NCBI GenBank assembly: GCA_016296885.1
Contig: JAEDHT010000007.1
Location: 1-62,405 of the forward strand
Direction: 5' to 3'
Length of the DNA: 62,405 nt
Origin: Clostridiaceae bacterium
GTDB taxonomy: Bacteria; Bacillota; Clostridia; Oscillospirales; Acutalibacteraceae
Shown here in pieces: positions 1 to 7,800 of this stretch. Position 1 is the stretch's first letter. Each line of letters begins with the position of its first letter. Below the pieces are notes generated by a model, which worked only from the letters and a program-made list of their open reading frames with translations, was not told the origin of the DNA and did not search any database. A program made the position numbers and the translations under genes.

Positions 1-70
1 CTGCAAAATTGGAACTTGCTTTACCAAATCCATTACGAAATTTGGAGTAGAAACCTTGTCAAAAAAACAG

Positions 71-99
71 TTGCAATATATCAAAAAAAGTTGTAACAT
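71..99 (+). promoter_or_regulatory. sigma-A-type promoter for pduL
   Basis: TTGCAA at 71-76 and TAACAT at 94-99 are separated by 17 bp, about 34 bp before the likely start codon. Seen by eye only; the -10 box is imperfect. Confidence 0.4.
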
Positions 100-132
100 A
101 TTATTTAATAAATCAAAAAGGTGGTAATAATC

Positions 133-699
133 ATGAATATTATGGTGGAAACATCAGCACGTCACATTCACGTATCTCAAGAGGTACTTGAAATATTATA
201 CGGCAAGGATGCAAAGCTTACAAACAAAAAGGATCTCTCTCAGCCAGGTCAGTTTGCCTGTGTAGAAAAGGTAACTGTAGTAGGACCAAAGGGCGAGATG
301 TCAATGTCTATTCTAGGCCCGGTAAGAAAGGATACACAGGTTGAGGTAGCTCTTACAGATGCAAGAAAGCTTGGTATCACAGCGCTTGTTCGTGAATCTG
401 GCGATATTGAAGGTACAGCAGGTTGCAAACTTGTAGGTCCATGTGGTGAGTGCGAGATTGACAAGGGCGTTATCGCTGCAAAGAGACATATTCACCTCAC
501 ACCTGCAGATGCAGAGGCATTTGGAGTAGAGGATAAACAGATCGTATCTGTAGAAGTTGGCGGAGAGGGCAGAAAGCTCATTTTCAACGATGTTGTTGTA
601 AGAGTGAGTGACAAGTTCGCTGCTGCAATGCATATCGACACTGATGAATCAAATGCAGCCGGTATTGTAGGCACAGTTAACGGTGTTATCGTAAAATAA
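133..699 (+). CDS. pduL: PduL-type phosphate propanoyl/acetyltransferase
   Basis: Transfers an acyl group between CoA and phosphate (acyl-CoA + Pi to acyl-phosphate + CoA), in propanediol metabolism or as a substitute for Pta. The two tandem PduL half-domains are visible, each opening with a metal-binding histidine motif: ARHIHVS near the N-terminus and KRHIHLT at mid-protein, with a third His motif MHIDTDE near the end. About 188 aa is the usual family length. I chose the ATG at 133 because AAAGGTGG ends about 8 nt upstream; an in-frame GTG at 121 lies inside that site. No microcompartment shell gene and no acetate kinase gene is in the window, and there is no N-terminal encapsulation extension, so a free cytoplasmic phosphotransacetylase role is inferred. 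Family assignment is firm; the preferred acyl group is not known. Confidence 0.9.
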   Translation: MNIMVETSARHIHVSQEVLEILYGKDAKLTNKKDLSQPGQFACVEKVTVVGPKGEMSMSILGPVRKDTQVEVALTDARKLGITALVRESGDIEGTAGCKLVGPCGECEIDKGVIAAKRHIHLTPADAEAFGVEDKQIVSVEVGGEGRKLIFNDVVVRVSDKFAAAMHIDTDESNAAGIVGTVNGVIVK

Positions 700-713
700 T
701 TAAAAGTTTATTC

Positions 714-751
714 ACAGGCATTCTTGTTTCTTGCAAGGACGCCTGTATTTT
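714..751 (+). terminator. terminator after pduL
   Basis: ACAGGC (714-719) pairs with GCCTGT (741-746), with an inner CTTG/CAAG pairing, followed by a T-rich run. A plausible intrinsic terminator. Confidence 0.6.
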
Positions 752-783
752 TTATAGTCAGCGATTAAAATTTAATGAAACTA

Positions 784-812
784 TTGAAAAACACAACATT
801 TTATATTAAAAT
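784..812 (+). promoter_or_regulatory. sigma-A-type promoter for the SPFH gene
   Basis: TTGAAA (784-789), 17 bp spacer, TAAAAT (807-812), about 50 bp before the start codon. Confidence 0.5.
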
Positions 813-862
813 ATTAACATCGTATATGACATTTTTGTCAGTTTTTGAAAGGAGCGATTAGT

Positions 863-2272
863 ATGGGACTTATTAAAGCAGGACTTGGTGCATTAGGTGG
901 CACCTTAGCAGATCAATGGAAAGAATTTTTCTATTGTGAGGCAATGGACAAAAATGTAATGGTTACAAAGGGTGTTAAACGTGTTGGTGGTCGTTCTTCT
1001 AACATAAAAGGAAATGACAACATTATTTCTAACGGTTCCGGAATAGCTGTTGCAGACGGTCAATGTATGATTATCGTAGAGCAAGGCAAGGTTGTCGAAG
1101 TTTGTGCTGAGCCCGGTGAGTTTGTGTATGATTCCTCCACAGAGCCAAGCATATTTTCCGGTAATCTCGGTGATAGCATCAAAGAGACTTTCAAAACCAT
1201 AGGCAAGCGTTTTACATTTGGCGGAGACACAGGCAAGGATCAGAGAGTTTATTATTTCAATACAAAAGAGCTTGTTGATAATAAATTTGGAACACCGAAT
1301 CCAATCCCTTTCCGCGTGGTTGATAGCAAAATTGGACTTGATATAGATGTGTCAGTGCGTTGTTCAGGTGTGTATTCATATAAAATAGCTGACCCGTTGC
1401 TTTTCTATACAAATGTATGTGGAAATGTTGAGAGAGAATATTTGCGTGAAGAACTTGAAAATCAGCTTAAGACTGAGTTCGTAAGCGCACTTGCACCTGC
1501 ATTTGGCAAACTTTCAGAGCTTGAACTTCGTCCAAATCAAATTTCAACACATTCATCAGATATAGAAATAGCAATGAATGAAGCCCTATCTAAAAAATGG
1601 GGCGAGCTTCGTGGACTAAAAGTTGTGTCAGTTGCAATGAATCCGGTAATCTTACCAGATGAAGATGCTGAAATGATTAAGCAAGCACAAAGAACAGCAA
1701 TTATGCGTGATCCTACAATGGCAGCAGCTACACTTGTAGGTGCACAAGCAGATGCTATGAAAGCAGCAGCGTCAAACGAAGCAGGTGCCATGACAGGTTT
1801 TATGGGAATGGGAATGGCAATGAATGCAACCGGTGGCGGAATGAATGCACAAAACTTATTTGCAATGGGTCAACAGCAGCAACAGATGCAACAACAGCAG
1901 GTAGCTCCTGTACAGGGCGATAGCTGGAAATGCTCATGTGGCTCAATGGCTACAGGCAAATTCTGCCCTAACTGCGGAGCCAAAAAACCGGAGCCACAGC
2001 AGGCTGATAGCTGGAAGTGTTCGTGCGGTGCTAACGCAACAGGCAAGTTCTGCCCTAATTGTGGCTCACAGAAACCACAGACCGATGGCTGGACCTGTAG
2101 CTGTGGTAGTGTAAATAAAGGGATGTTCTGCCCTAACTGCGGATCAAAGAAGCCAGCAGGTGCTCCACTTTATCGTTGTGATAAGTGTGGCTGGGAGCCG
2201 GAAGATCCACACAACCCTCCAAAGTTCTGCCCGGAATGTGGCGATCCGTTTGATTCTAATGATATTAAATAA
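863..2272 (+). CDS. SPFH-domain protein with four C-terminal zinc ribbons
   Basis: Resembles the bacterial SPFH/virion-core-like group (YdjI-like): a cytoplasmic or membrane-peripheral scaffold of poorly defined function, linked in some bacteria to membrane or phage-stress responses. Roughly residues 1-310 form the SPFH region. A Met/Gly- and Gln-rich linker follows (about 310-350). Then come three near-identical zinc ribbons of the form W-x-C-x-C-G...FCPNCG, and a fourth longer one (YRCDKCG...FCPECG), ending close to the C-terminus. The start is the ATG at 863 preceded by AAAGGAG; an upstream TTG overlaps that ribosome binding site and is unlikely. It appears monocistronic. No signal peptide or clear transmembrane helix is seen. 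The ribbon number could reflect internal duplication. Domain calls are confident, biological role is not. Confidence 0.85.
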   Translation: MGLIKAGLGALGGTLADQWKEFFYCEAMDKNVMVTKGVKRVGGRSSNIKGNDNIISNGSGIAVADGQCMIIVEQGKVVEVCAEPGEFVYDSSTEPSIFSGNLGDSIKETFKTIGKRFTFGGDTGKDQRVYYFNTKELVDNKFGTPNPIPFRVVDSKIGLDIDVSVRCSGVYSYKIADPLLFYTNVCGNVEREYLREELENQLKTEFVSALAPAFGKLSELELRPNQISTHSSDIEIAMNEALSKKWGELRGLKVVSVAMNPVILPDEDAEMIKQAQRTAIMRDPTMAAATLVGAQADAMKAAASNEAGAMTGFMGMGMAMNATGGGMNAQNLFAMGQQQQQMQQQQVAPVQGDSWKCSCGSMATGKFCPNCGAKKPEPQQADSWKCSCGANATGKFCPNCGSQKPQTDGWTCSCGSVNKGMFCPNCGSKKPAGAPLYRCDKCGWEPEDPHNPPKFCPECGDPFDSNDIK

Positions 2273-2421
2273 AATGGCTTTTGAGGTAAATTATTTCTTG
2301 TTTGATATAAGATTTCTAGAGTTAAACGAATTATGAGGATAATTTCCTGTCAGATTAAATTATTTTTACCAATATTTTTCAAAAAAATTTGTAAATACAG
2401 CGATAATATTGATATTTTATA

Positions 2422-2450
2422 TTGATTTTATTAAAAAGATATGATATATT
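2422..2450 (+). promoter_or_regulatory. sigma-A-type promoter for the nucleotidase gene
   Basis: TTGATT (2422-2427), 17 bp spacer, TATATT (2445-2450), about 48 bp before the ATG. Confidence 0.5.
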
Positions 2451-2498
2451 AACACTGATGCAAAAAGATTTGCACAATATTTTTAGGAGGAATTTAAA

Positions 2499-4778
2499 AT
2501 GAAAAGAAAAATTTTAGCAGCTCTCCTTGCTGCTATGATGGCAATTTCTACATGCGTTGTTTCCGGCTATGCTGATGACGAAGGCACAACTGTAGAAAAA
2601 GACAGCGAATCTATTGTAGTATTGTTCACAAACGACACACACTGCAATATCGACCCAAGTATTACAGTAGACTCAGAGGGTTATGCTGATGAAGCTCAGT
2701 TCGGTTTTGCCGGCGTTGCATCTTACAAGAAGTTTATGCAGGGTCTTTATGACAATGTTATGCTTGTAGACGTTGGTGACGAAATTCAGGGTGGTGCTGT
2801 TGGTGCACTCTCAAAGGGTGAAGACATCATCAGAATCATGAATGCAGTTCCATACGATCTTGCAACTCTTGGTAACCATGAGTTTGACTATGGTATTCCA
2901 AGACTTCTTGAGTTGGCAGAGATGGCTAACTTTAATTATGTTTCATCTAACTTTATTAAGTTGGCTGAGGAAACAACAGACACAGAGCCAAGTACAGACA
3001 CAGAGCCAAACACAGATACAGAGCCTAAAACAGATACAGATGAGACAATTCTCAGTGGCGATGTAAATGCAGACGATGATGTTAATATGGAAGATGTTGT
3101 TGAGATTCAAAAGCATATAGCTAAACTCATCACTCTTGAGGGTAAGGCTCTTGAGGCAGCAAATGTTTACGTCGATGAAGATGTAAATATGCTTGATGTT
3201 ACAACCATGCAGAAGTTTATAGCAGAGCTCATTGATGAGCTTCCTGTAGTTCCTGCAGAAGAGACCACAGACACAGCATCTGAGGAAGACACAGCATCTG
3301 AGGAAGATACAGCATCTGAAGAAGATACAGCTTCTGAAGAGGATACGGCATCTGAGGAAGACACAGCATCTGAGAAAGATACAGCATCTGAAGAAGATAC
3401 AGCTTCTGAAGAGGATACAGCATCTGAAGAAGATACAGCTTCTGAAGAGGATACAGCTTCTGAAGAGGATACAGCATCTGAAAAAGATACAGCTTCCGAG
3501 GAAGAAGTTACTGGCGATAAGAACGTATTTGATGCATATGAGATCAGAGAGTTCGGTGACAAGAAGGTTGCTTTCATCGGTATCACAACTCCAGAAGCAT
3601 TCACAAAGTCTTCACCAGCTTACTTCAAGGATGAAGCTCAGGAGAAATTTATCTATAGCTTCTGCCAGGGTAACGATGGTCAGGACCTCTACGATAACGT
3701 ACAGACATCTATCGATGCTGCAAAGGCAGAGGGTGCAGATTATGTTGTAGCACTTGCTCACCTTGGTGATGATGAGCAGAGCAAGCCTTGGACATCAGCT
3801 GAGGTTGTTGCAAATACAACTGGTCTTGATGCAGTTCTTGATGGTCACTCACACCATGAGTACACAACAGATTTAGAAGACAAAGACGGCGAGAAGGTTG
3901 TTCTTGCACAGACAGGTACAGCTCTTGAAAACATTGGTGAACTTATCATTAGTGCAGACGGCGAGTTCAAAGTAAACCTTGTATCTGCTGTTGATTACAC
4001 AGAGGATAGCGACGGCACAATAATTAACATAGTTGACCCTGAGGTTGACTCAGTTGTTGCTGGCGTAAATGAGAGACTTGAAGAAACACTTAATAGAGTA
4101 GTTGCAAAGTGTGATTATCCACTCACAATTGAAGATCTTGAAACAGACGATAGAATTGTTAGAAATAGAGAAACAAACCTTGGCGACCTCTGTGCAGATG
4201 CATACAGAGATCTCACAGGCGCAGATATCGCATTTGTAAATGGTGGCGGTATTCGTGAGACAATTGATGCCGGTGATATTACTTTTAAGGATATTATCAA
4301 TGTTCATCCATTTGGCAACATGGCTTGTATGATCGAAGTTACAGGACAGCAGATTATTGATGCTCTTGAACTCGGTGCAATGACATGCCCAAGTGAGAAT
4401 GGCGGATTCCTCCAGGTATCCGGTATCTCTTATACAATCGACACAACAGTTACCTCTGGTGTTAAACTCTCAGACGAAAAGGAATTTTTAGGCGTTGAGG
4501 GCGACAGAAGAGTTAAGGACGTTAAGGTTGGCGGCGAGGATATCGACCTCACAAAGACTTATACACTTGCTTCTCACAACTATATGCTCAAAGACGGTGG
4601 CGACGGCTTCACAATGTTCAAGGGCTCCAATATCCTTCTTGACGAAATCAAGATCGATAACGAAGTATTGATCGAGTTCATCCAGAAGATCGTTGATGAA
4701 GATTTGAATATGCCAGACACATACAAGGATCCTTATGGTCAGGGCAGAATCACTATCATTTATCCAGAAGGCGAATAA
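2499..4778 (+). CDS. Secreted 5'-nucleotidase/metallophosphatase with internal dockerin
   Basis: Predicted extracellular nucleotide phosphohydrolase. A signal peptide (KRK, then an Ala/Met/Leu-rich core, about 25 aa) is followed by calcineurin-type motifs: FTNDTHCNID (about 43-52), DVGDEIQGG (about 91), GNHEFDYG (about 125), AHLGDD (about 420) and LDGHSHHEY (about 450). The 5'-nucleotidase C-terminal domain (NGGGIRETI, FGNMACMIEVTG, HNYMLKDGGDGF) fills the rest. The odd part is an insertion between SSNFIKLAE (about 153) and the beta strand GDKKVAFIGITTP (about 355). It holds a TDTEP-rich linker, a type I dockerin (about 187-245, first Ca loop DVNADDDVNMED, second loop degenerate at its first positions) and 13 copies of DTASE(E/K). 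ATG at 2499 follows AGGAGG. Attachment to a cohesin scaffold is inferred. It might scavenge phosphate and feed nucleosides to the import operon at 35.6-45.4 kb. Confidence 0.9.
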   Translation: MKRKILAALLAAMMAISTCVVSGYADDEGTTVEKDSESIVVLFTNDTHCNIDPSITVDSEGYADEAQFGFAGVASYKKFMQGLYDNVMLVDVGDEIQGGAVGALSKGEDIIRIMNAVPYDLATLGNHEFDYGIPRLLELAEMANFNYVSSNFIKLAEETTDTEPSTDTEPNTDTEPKTDTDETILSGDVNADDDVNMEDVVEIQKHIAKLITLEGKALEAANVYVDEDVNMLDVTTMQKFIAELIDELPVVPAEETTDTASEEDTASEEDTASEEDTASEEDTASEEDTASEKDTASEEDTASEEDTASEEDTASEEDTASEEDTASEKDTASEEEVTGDKNVFDAYEIREFGDKKVAFIGITTPEAFTKSSPAYFKDEAQEKFIYSFCQGNDGQDLYDNVQTSIDAAKAEGADYVVALAHLGDDEQSKPWTSAEVVANTTGLDAVLDGHSHHEYTTDLEDKDGEKVVLAQTGTALENIGELIISADGEFKVNLVSAVDYTEDSDGTIINIVDPEVDSVVAGVNERLEETLNRVVAKCDYPLTIEDLETDDRIVRNRETNLGDLCADAYRDLTGADIAFVNGGGIRETIDAGDITFKDIINVHPFGNMACMIEVTGQQIIDALELGAMTCPSENGGFLQVSGISYTIDTTVTSGVKLSDEKEFLGVEGDRRVKDVKVGGEDIDLTKTYTLASHNYMLKDGGDGFTMFKGSNILLDEIKIDNEVLIEFIQKIVDEDLNMPDTYKDPYGQGRITIIYPEGE
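3270..3503 (+). repeat. 13-copy 18-bp tandem repeat encoding DTASE(E/K)
   Basis: Thirteen in-frame 18-bp units encode Asp-Thr-Ala-Ser-Glu-(Glu/Lys). Units 6 and 12 carry Lys instead of Glu, so the array also has a six-unit (108-bp) higher-order period. Third-base differences (gatacagct versus gacacagca) separate the units. It lies inside the nucleotidase gene, just after the dockerin. Confidence 0.95.
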
Positions 4779-4804
4779 TTAATAATTCTATTGGTGAATT
4801 TAAA

Positions 4805-4838
4805 ATCCTTGCGACTTTATGTCGCAAGGATTTTTTTA
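4805..4838 (+). terminator. terminator after the nucleotidase gene
   Basis: Perfect 11-bp stem ATCCTTGCGAC (4805-4815) / GTCGCAAGGAT (4821-4831) with a 5-nt loop and a following T-run. Confidence 0.85.
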
Positions 4839-4881
4839 CTATATATGTAGATTTGTGATGATATCAAGTAGTCATAAAATT

Positions 4882-4922
4882 AGAGCATACTGGCAATGAT
4901 ATTTTTCATCTAAGTATGCTCT
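4882..4922 (-). terminator. terminator after mgtE (minus strand)
   Basis: Inverted repeat AGAGCATACT (4882-4891) / AGTATGCTCT (4913-4922). On the minus strand it is followed by AATTTTA, so it likely ends mgtE transcription. The U-tract is short. Confidence 0.5.
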
Positions 4923-4949
4923 CCTTATTATTTTAATTTTTGATTGTGT

Positions 4950-6293
4950 TTATATATTCATAACATTAGAAACAATATTGAAATAGATTATTAACGATAC
5001 AGTATCGACGATGGTTGTAATAAATGGGCTAGCCATTACCGCTGGATCAAACCCAATTTTTTTTGCAAGTATTGGTAGGGAACACCCTACAACCTTAGCA
5101 ACAACAACAGACAGGGCCATTGTTCCAGCAACAATTAATGCTATGACTACGGGCTGTTCCGCTGGTCTGTCGATTAGTAGTATTTTAAAGAATACCGTTA
5201 CTGATAGAGTTATACCACACAAAAAAGCTACCCTAATTTCTTTCCAGATTATTCTCAGTATATCTCCCATCTCTATTTCACCAAGCGACAAACCTCTAAT
5301 AATTGTAACTGAGGCTTGTCCGCCTGCATTACCACCGGTATCCATCAACATTGGAATAAATGATGATAATATGATGTATGCACCAAGTGCATCTTCATAG
5401 TGATGTATGATGCTTCCGGTGAATGTAGCAGAAATCATGAGCAAAAGTAACCAAGGAATTCTCTTTTTCCAGGTTTCAAAAATACCTGTCTTGAGATATG
5501 GTTTATCGGTTGGCGTGATAGCTGCCATCATCTCGATATCCTCTGTGGCCTCATCTTGCAAAACATCCACAGCATCATCGATTGTTACAATTCCGATAAG
5601 CCTTTTTTCCTGATCAACCACCGGCAGAGCAAGAAAGTCATATTTTTCAAACGTTTTTGCTACAATTTCCTGATCCTCATGGGTATTTACGTATATGACA
5701 TTTGTTTCCATTATATCATTTATGATGTCGTCGTTTTCATGCATGAGCAAATCTTTAACAGTAACAACACCAATCAGTCTTCTGTCATTTTCAGTTACAT
5801 AGCAGGTGTAGACAGTTTCTTTATCAATAGCAGTACGTCTTATGCGTGTGAAAGCTTCTTGAACAGTCATATCCCTCTTTAACGAAACATACTCAGTAGT
5901 CATAATGCTACCGGCACTATCCTTAGGATATTTTAATATCTGGTTGATTTCAAGTCGCATTTCAGGTGTTGTATGATCTAATATTCTCCTGACAATATTG
6001 GCAGGCATTTCTTCAATCATATCAACGGTATCGTCAAGATAAAGCTGATTTATAACTTCTTCAAGCTCAGTATCGCTAAACGCCTTTATCAGTACTTCTT
6101 GAATGTCAGTATCAAAATAGGCAAAAGTGTCGCACGCAAGCTCTTTTGGCAAAATTCTAAAAACAACAGGAAGCTTATTTTCAGGAAGCTCCTCCAGCAG
6201 AGAGGCAATATCAGCAGCACACATATCAGACAAGATACTTCGCAGATTGTGATAGTCCCTTTTTTCTAAAAGTTGCAAAACTGTCTGCTCCAT
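4950..6293 (-). CDS. mgtE: MgtE-type magnesium transporter
   Basis: Mg2+-gated channel/transporter in the cytoplasmic membrane. The N-terminal MgtE domain (about 1-125: LLEELPENKLPVVFRIL, EEMPANIVRRIL) precedes two CBS domains (about 130-255) that sense cytosolic Mg2+. A five-helix pore domain (about 280-447) follows, with the family signature around MLMDTGGNAGGQ and the closing segment DPAVMASPFITTIVD. Length of 447 aa is normal. The ATG at 6293 sits 8 nt after GGAGAGG, better than an in-frame GTG three codons upstream. It starts about 48 nt downstream of spmB on the same strand, so co-transcription with spmA-spmB is likely; no M-box riboswitch fits in that gap. Mg2+ handling during sporulation is only inferred from this context. 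Confidence 0.95.
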   Translation of the reverse strand: MEQTVLQLLEKRDYHNLRSILSDMCAADIASLLEELPENKLPVVFRILPKELACDTFAYFDTDIQEVLIKAFSDTELEEVINQLYLDDTVDMIEEMPANIVRRILDHTTPEMRLEINQILKYPKDSAGSIMTTEYVSLKRDMTVQEAFTRIRRTAIDKETVYTCYVTENDRRLIGVVTVKDLLMHENDDIINDIMETNVIYVNTHEDQEIVAKTFEKYDFLALPVVDQEKRLIGIVTIDDAVDVLQDEATEDIEMMAAITPTDKPYLKTGIFETWKKRIPWLLLLMISATFTGSIIHHYEDALGAYIILSSFIPMLMDTGGNAGGQASVTIIRGLSLGEIEMGDILRIIWKEIRVAFLCGITLSVTVFFKILLIDRPAEQPVVIALIVAGTMALSVVVAKVVGCSLPILAKKIGFDPAVMASPFITTIVDTVSLIIYFNIVSNVMNI

Positions 6294-6341
6294 TTTAATC
6301 ACCTCTCCAAGAATTATCTCCTCAAACTAAAACCTTATTTA

Positions 6342-6860
6342 TTATATACCAATTTTTATTAAAATGCAAGAAATAATCATACTTGTTATATCAGCCATTA
6401 GGGCGCAGGGGATAGTTGCACCACTCTTTTTTATACCTATAGCACCATAATAAATTGCAACGGCATAAAAGGTAGTCTCTGTGGAGCCTACTATCACAGA
6501 TGCAGTTTTTCCGATAATACTATCAGGGCCATATTGTGTTATCAAATCGTTAAAAATAGCATTAGCTCCGCTTCCGCTTACAGGTCTGATAAGGCACAGG
6601 GGCATAATCTCTTTTGGTATAGAAATAATGTCACAAACAGGAGCTGCTAAATCGGACAAAATATCAAGAAATCCACTTGATTTAAGCATATTTATAGCAA
6701 TAACAAGTGCCATGACAGATGGCATTATACCAATTGTTGTTTTAACTCCTTTTTTTACTCCTGTAACAAATGTATCTAGTAAAGGAACTTTTTTTACAAA
6801 TCCGAACATTGTAATTACCGCAAAAAACAAAGGTACTATAAACCCACCGATAAATTGCAA
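6342..6860 (-). CDS. spmB: Spore maturation protein B
   Basis: Membrane protein which, with SpmA, is needed for normal spore core dehydration in Bacillus and Clostridium (known for the family). The nucleoside-recognition (Gate) fold is visible: N-terminal hydrophobic segment FIVPLFFAVITMFGF, TTIGIMPSVMALVIAINML, LIRPVSGSGANAIFNDL and the helix around VGSTETTFYAVAIYYG. Length 172 aa is typical. The start is a TTG at 6860 placed 9 nt after AAAAGGG; the frame is closed upstream by a TGA and the nearby ATG is in another frame. Six nucleotides separate it from the spmA stop, indicating translational coupling. mgtE follows. Confidence 0.93.
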   Translation of the reverse strand: MQFIGGFIVPLFFAVITMFGFVKKVPLLDTFVTGVKKGVKTTIGIMPSVMALVIAINMLKSSGFLDILSDLAAPVCDIISIPKEIMPLCLIRPVSGSGANAIFNDLITQYGPDSIIGKTASVIVGSTETTFYAVAIYYGAIGIKKSGATIPCALMADITSMIISCILIKIGI

Positions 6861-6866
6861 TTCATA

Positions 6867-7448
6867 TCACCCTTTTCTATCCGAATAAAGCAATTTTATA
6901 CTTGTAAGTCCCACAAACAAAGCACAAGCTGATGATATCCATACAAATGGAAGAATGTCCATTGGATCTGCACTTCCCGCAGCCCTTCTCAGAGCAGCCA
7001 CGGTTGTTGGGAGTAACTGTATTGAAGCGGTGTTTAAAACGACAAAGGTTGCCATACTCTTGCTAGCTGTATCACTGATTTTATCATGCTTGTGCATTAG
7101 TTTAATTGCTTCCAACCCAAATGGTGTAGCTGCGTTGCCTAGTCCCAGCAGATTTGCTGTGATATTCATAGATATTGCACCGGTAATTAACTTATCATTT
7201 TTATATTCAGGGAAGAGCCTTGTTATCACAGGCGACAGGCAGTAGGCGAGTAGGTTTGTAAATCCGCTTTTTTGTGCAATTTCCATTATCCCGCTCCATA
7301 GGCATATCATAGCTCCCATTGTTATTATTAAGCTTACAGATTCTGAAGCGCCATCTATTATTCCTGTTGACAATTCTGCGGTATTCCCTGTTATTAATGA
7401 TGCCACAAAACTAATAATTATAAAAATACCCCATAGTATATTAAGCAT
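6867..7448 (-). CDS. spmA: Spore maturation protein A
   Basis: Partner of SpmB in spore core dehydration. 193 aa, with hydrophobic segments starting LNILWGIFIIISFVASLI and the family-typical stretches MGAMICLWSGIMEIAQKSG and MNITANLLGLGNAATPFGL. ATG at 7448 follows TAGGAG with 9-nt spacing. It is first in the minus-strand set spmA-spmB-mgtE and diverges from the AbrB-like gene at 7557, so the 108-bp gap should hold both promoters. A mother-cell sigma factor is likely from the biology, but I could not locate a convincing box for it. Confidence 0.94.
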   Translation of the reverse strand: MLNILWGIFIIISFVASLITGNTAELSTGIIDGASESVSLIITMGAMICLWSGIMEIAQKSGFTNLLAYCLSPVITRLFPEYKNDKLITGAISMNITANLLGLGNAATPFGLEAIKLMHKHDKISDTASKSMATFVVLNTASIQLLPTTVAALRRAAGSADPMDILPFVWISSACALFVGLTSIKLLYSDRKG

Positions 7449-7496
7449 ATCTAGATTCTCCTAAAAAAAGAAATAGTCATTTTTTGTCAAAAACAC

Positions 7497-7525
7497 TTGC
7501 AATTGGCAATTTTATATTATATAAT
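7497..7525 (+). promoter_or_regulatory. sigma-A-type promoter for the AbrB-like gene
   Basis: TTGCAA (7497-7502), 17-bp spacer and consensus TATAAT (7520-7525), 31 bp before the ATG at 7557. Confidence 0.65.
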
Positions 7526-7556
7526 TTAATTGATGAAATTATGGGAGGGATAAATC

Positions 7557-7799
7557 ATGGTATCTATGAAGAAAATTTGTAGTATTGACAAGATGGGTAG
7601 GATTGTCATACCTGTGAGTATCAGAAAAGCTATTTCTGCAGACATTGGTGATCAGCTTGAGCTCTCTTTGGAGAACGATATTTTAATCGTGAAAAAAGCT
7701 ATATCAACATGCGTGTTTTGCAATCGAGCGGATGATAATATGAGGCTCGTAAATGGAAAGTATATATGCTCTGAATGCCTTAACTCATTAAAAGACTAA
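7557..7799 (+). CDS. AbrB/SpoVT-like transcription regulator with zinc-binding tail
   Basis: Transition-state-type DNA-binding regulator. Residues 1-47 form the swapped-hairpin AbrB fold (ICSIDKMGRIVIPVSIRKAI, then GDQLELSLENDILIVKK). The tail carries CVFC...YICSEC, a likely four-Cys zinc site, seen in many clostridial AbrB proteins. Length 80 aa. ATG at 7557 is 8 nt after GGGAGG, better than the in-frame ATG three codons on. It is divergent from spmA and its stop is 1 nt from the stop of the M14 peptidase. Genome position suggests a sporulation-phase regulator; targets are unknown. Confidence 0.88.
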   Translation: MVSMKKICSIDKMGRIVIPVSIRKAISADIGDQLELSLENDILIVKKAISTCVFCNRADDNMRLVNGKYICSECLNSLKD

Positions 7800-7800
7800 T

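Noticed and set aside
133..699. Bacterial microcompartment locus because of PduL
   Set aside because: No shell proteins, signature diol dehydratase or encapsulation peptide seen.
3270..3503. Possible CRISPR array
   Set aside because: Units are 18 bp with no spacers and lie in frame within a secreted protein gene.
3167..3604. Long antisense open frame with Ser/Asp/Ala-Val repeats
   Set aside because: It is the reverse complement of the DTASEE coding array; the repeat period of 18 bp keeps the antisense frame open, and there is no start context.
6294..6341. M-box magnesium riboswitch upstream of mgtE
   Set aside because: Only about 48 nt separate spmB and mgtE, far too short for the riboswitch.
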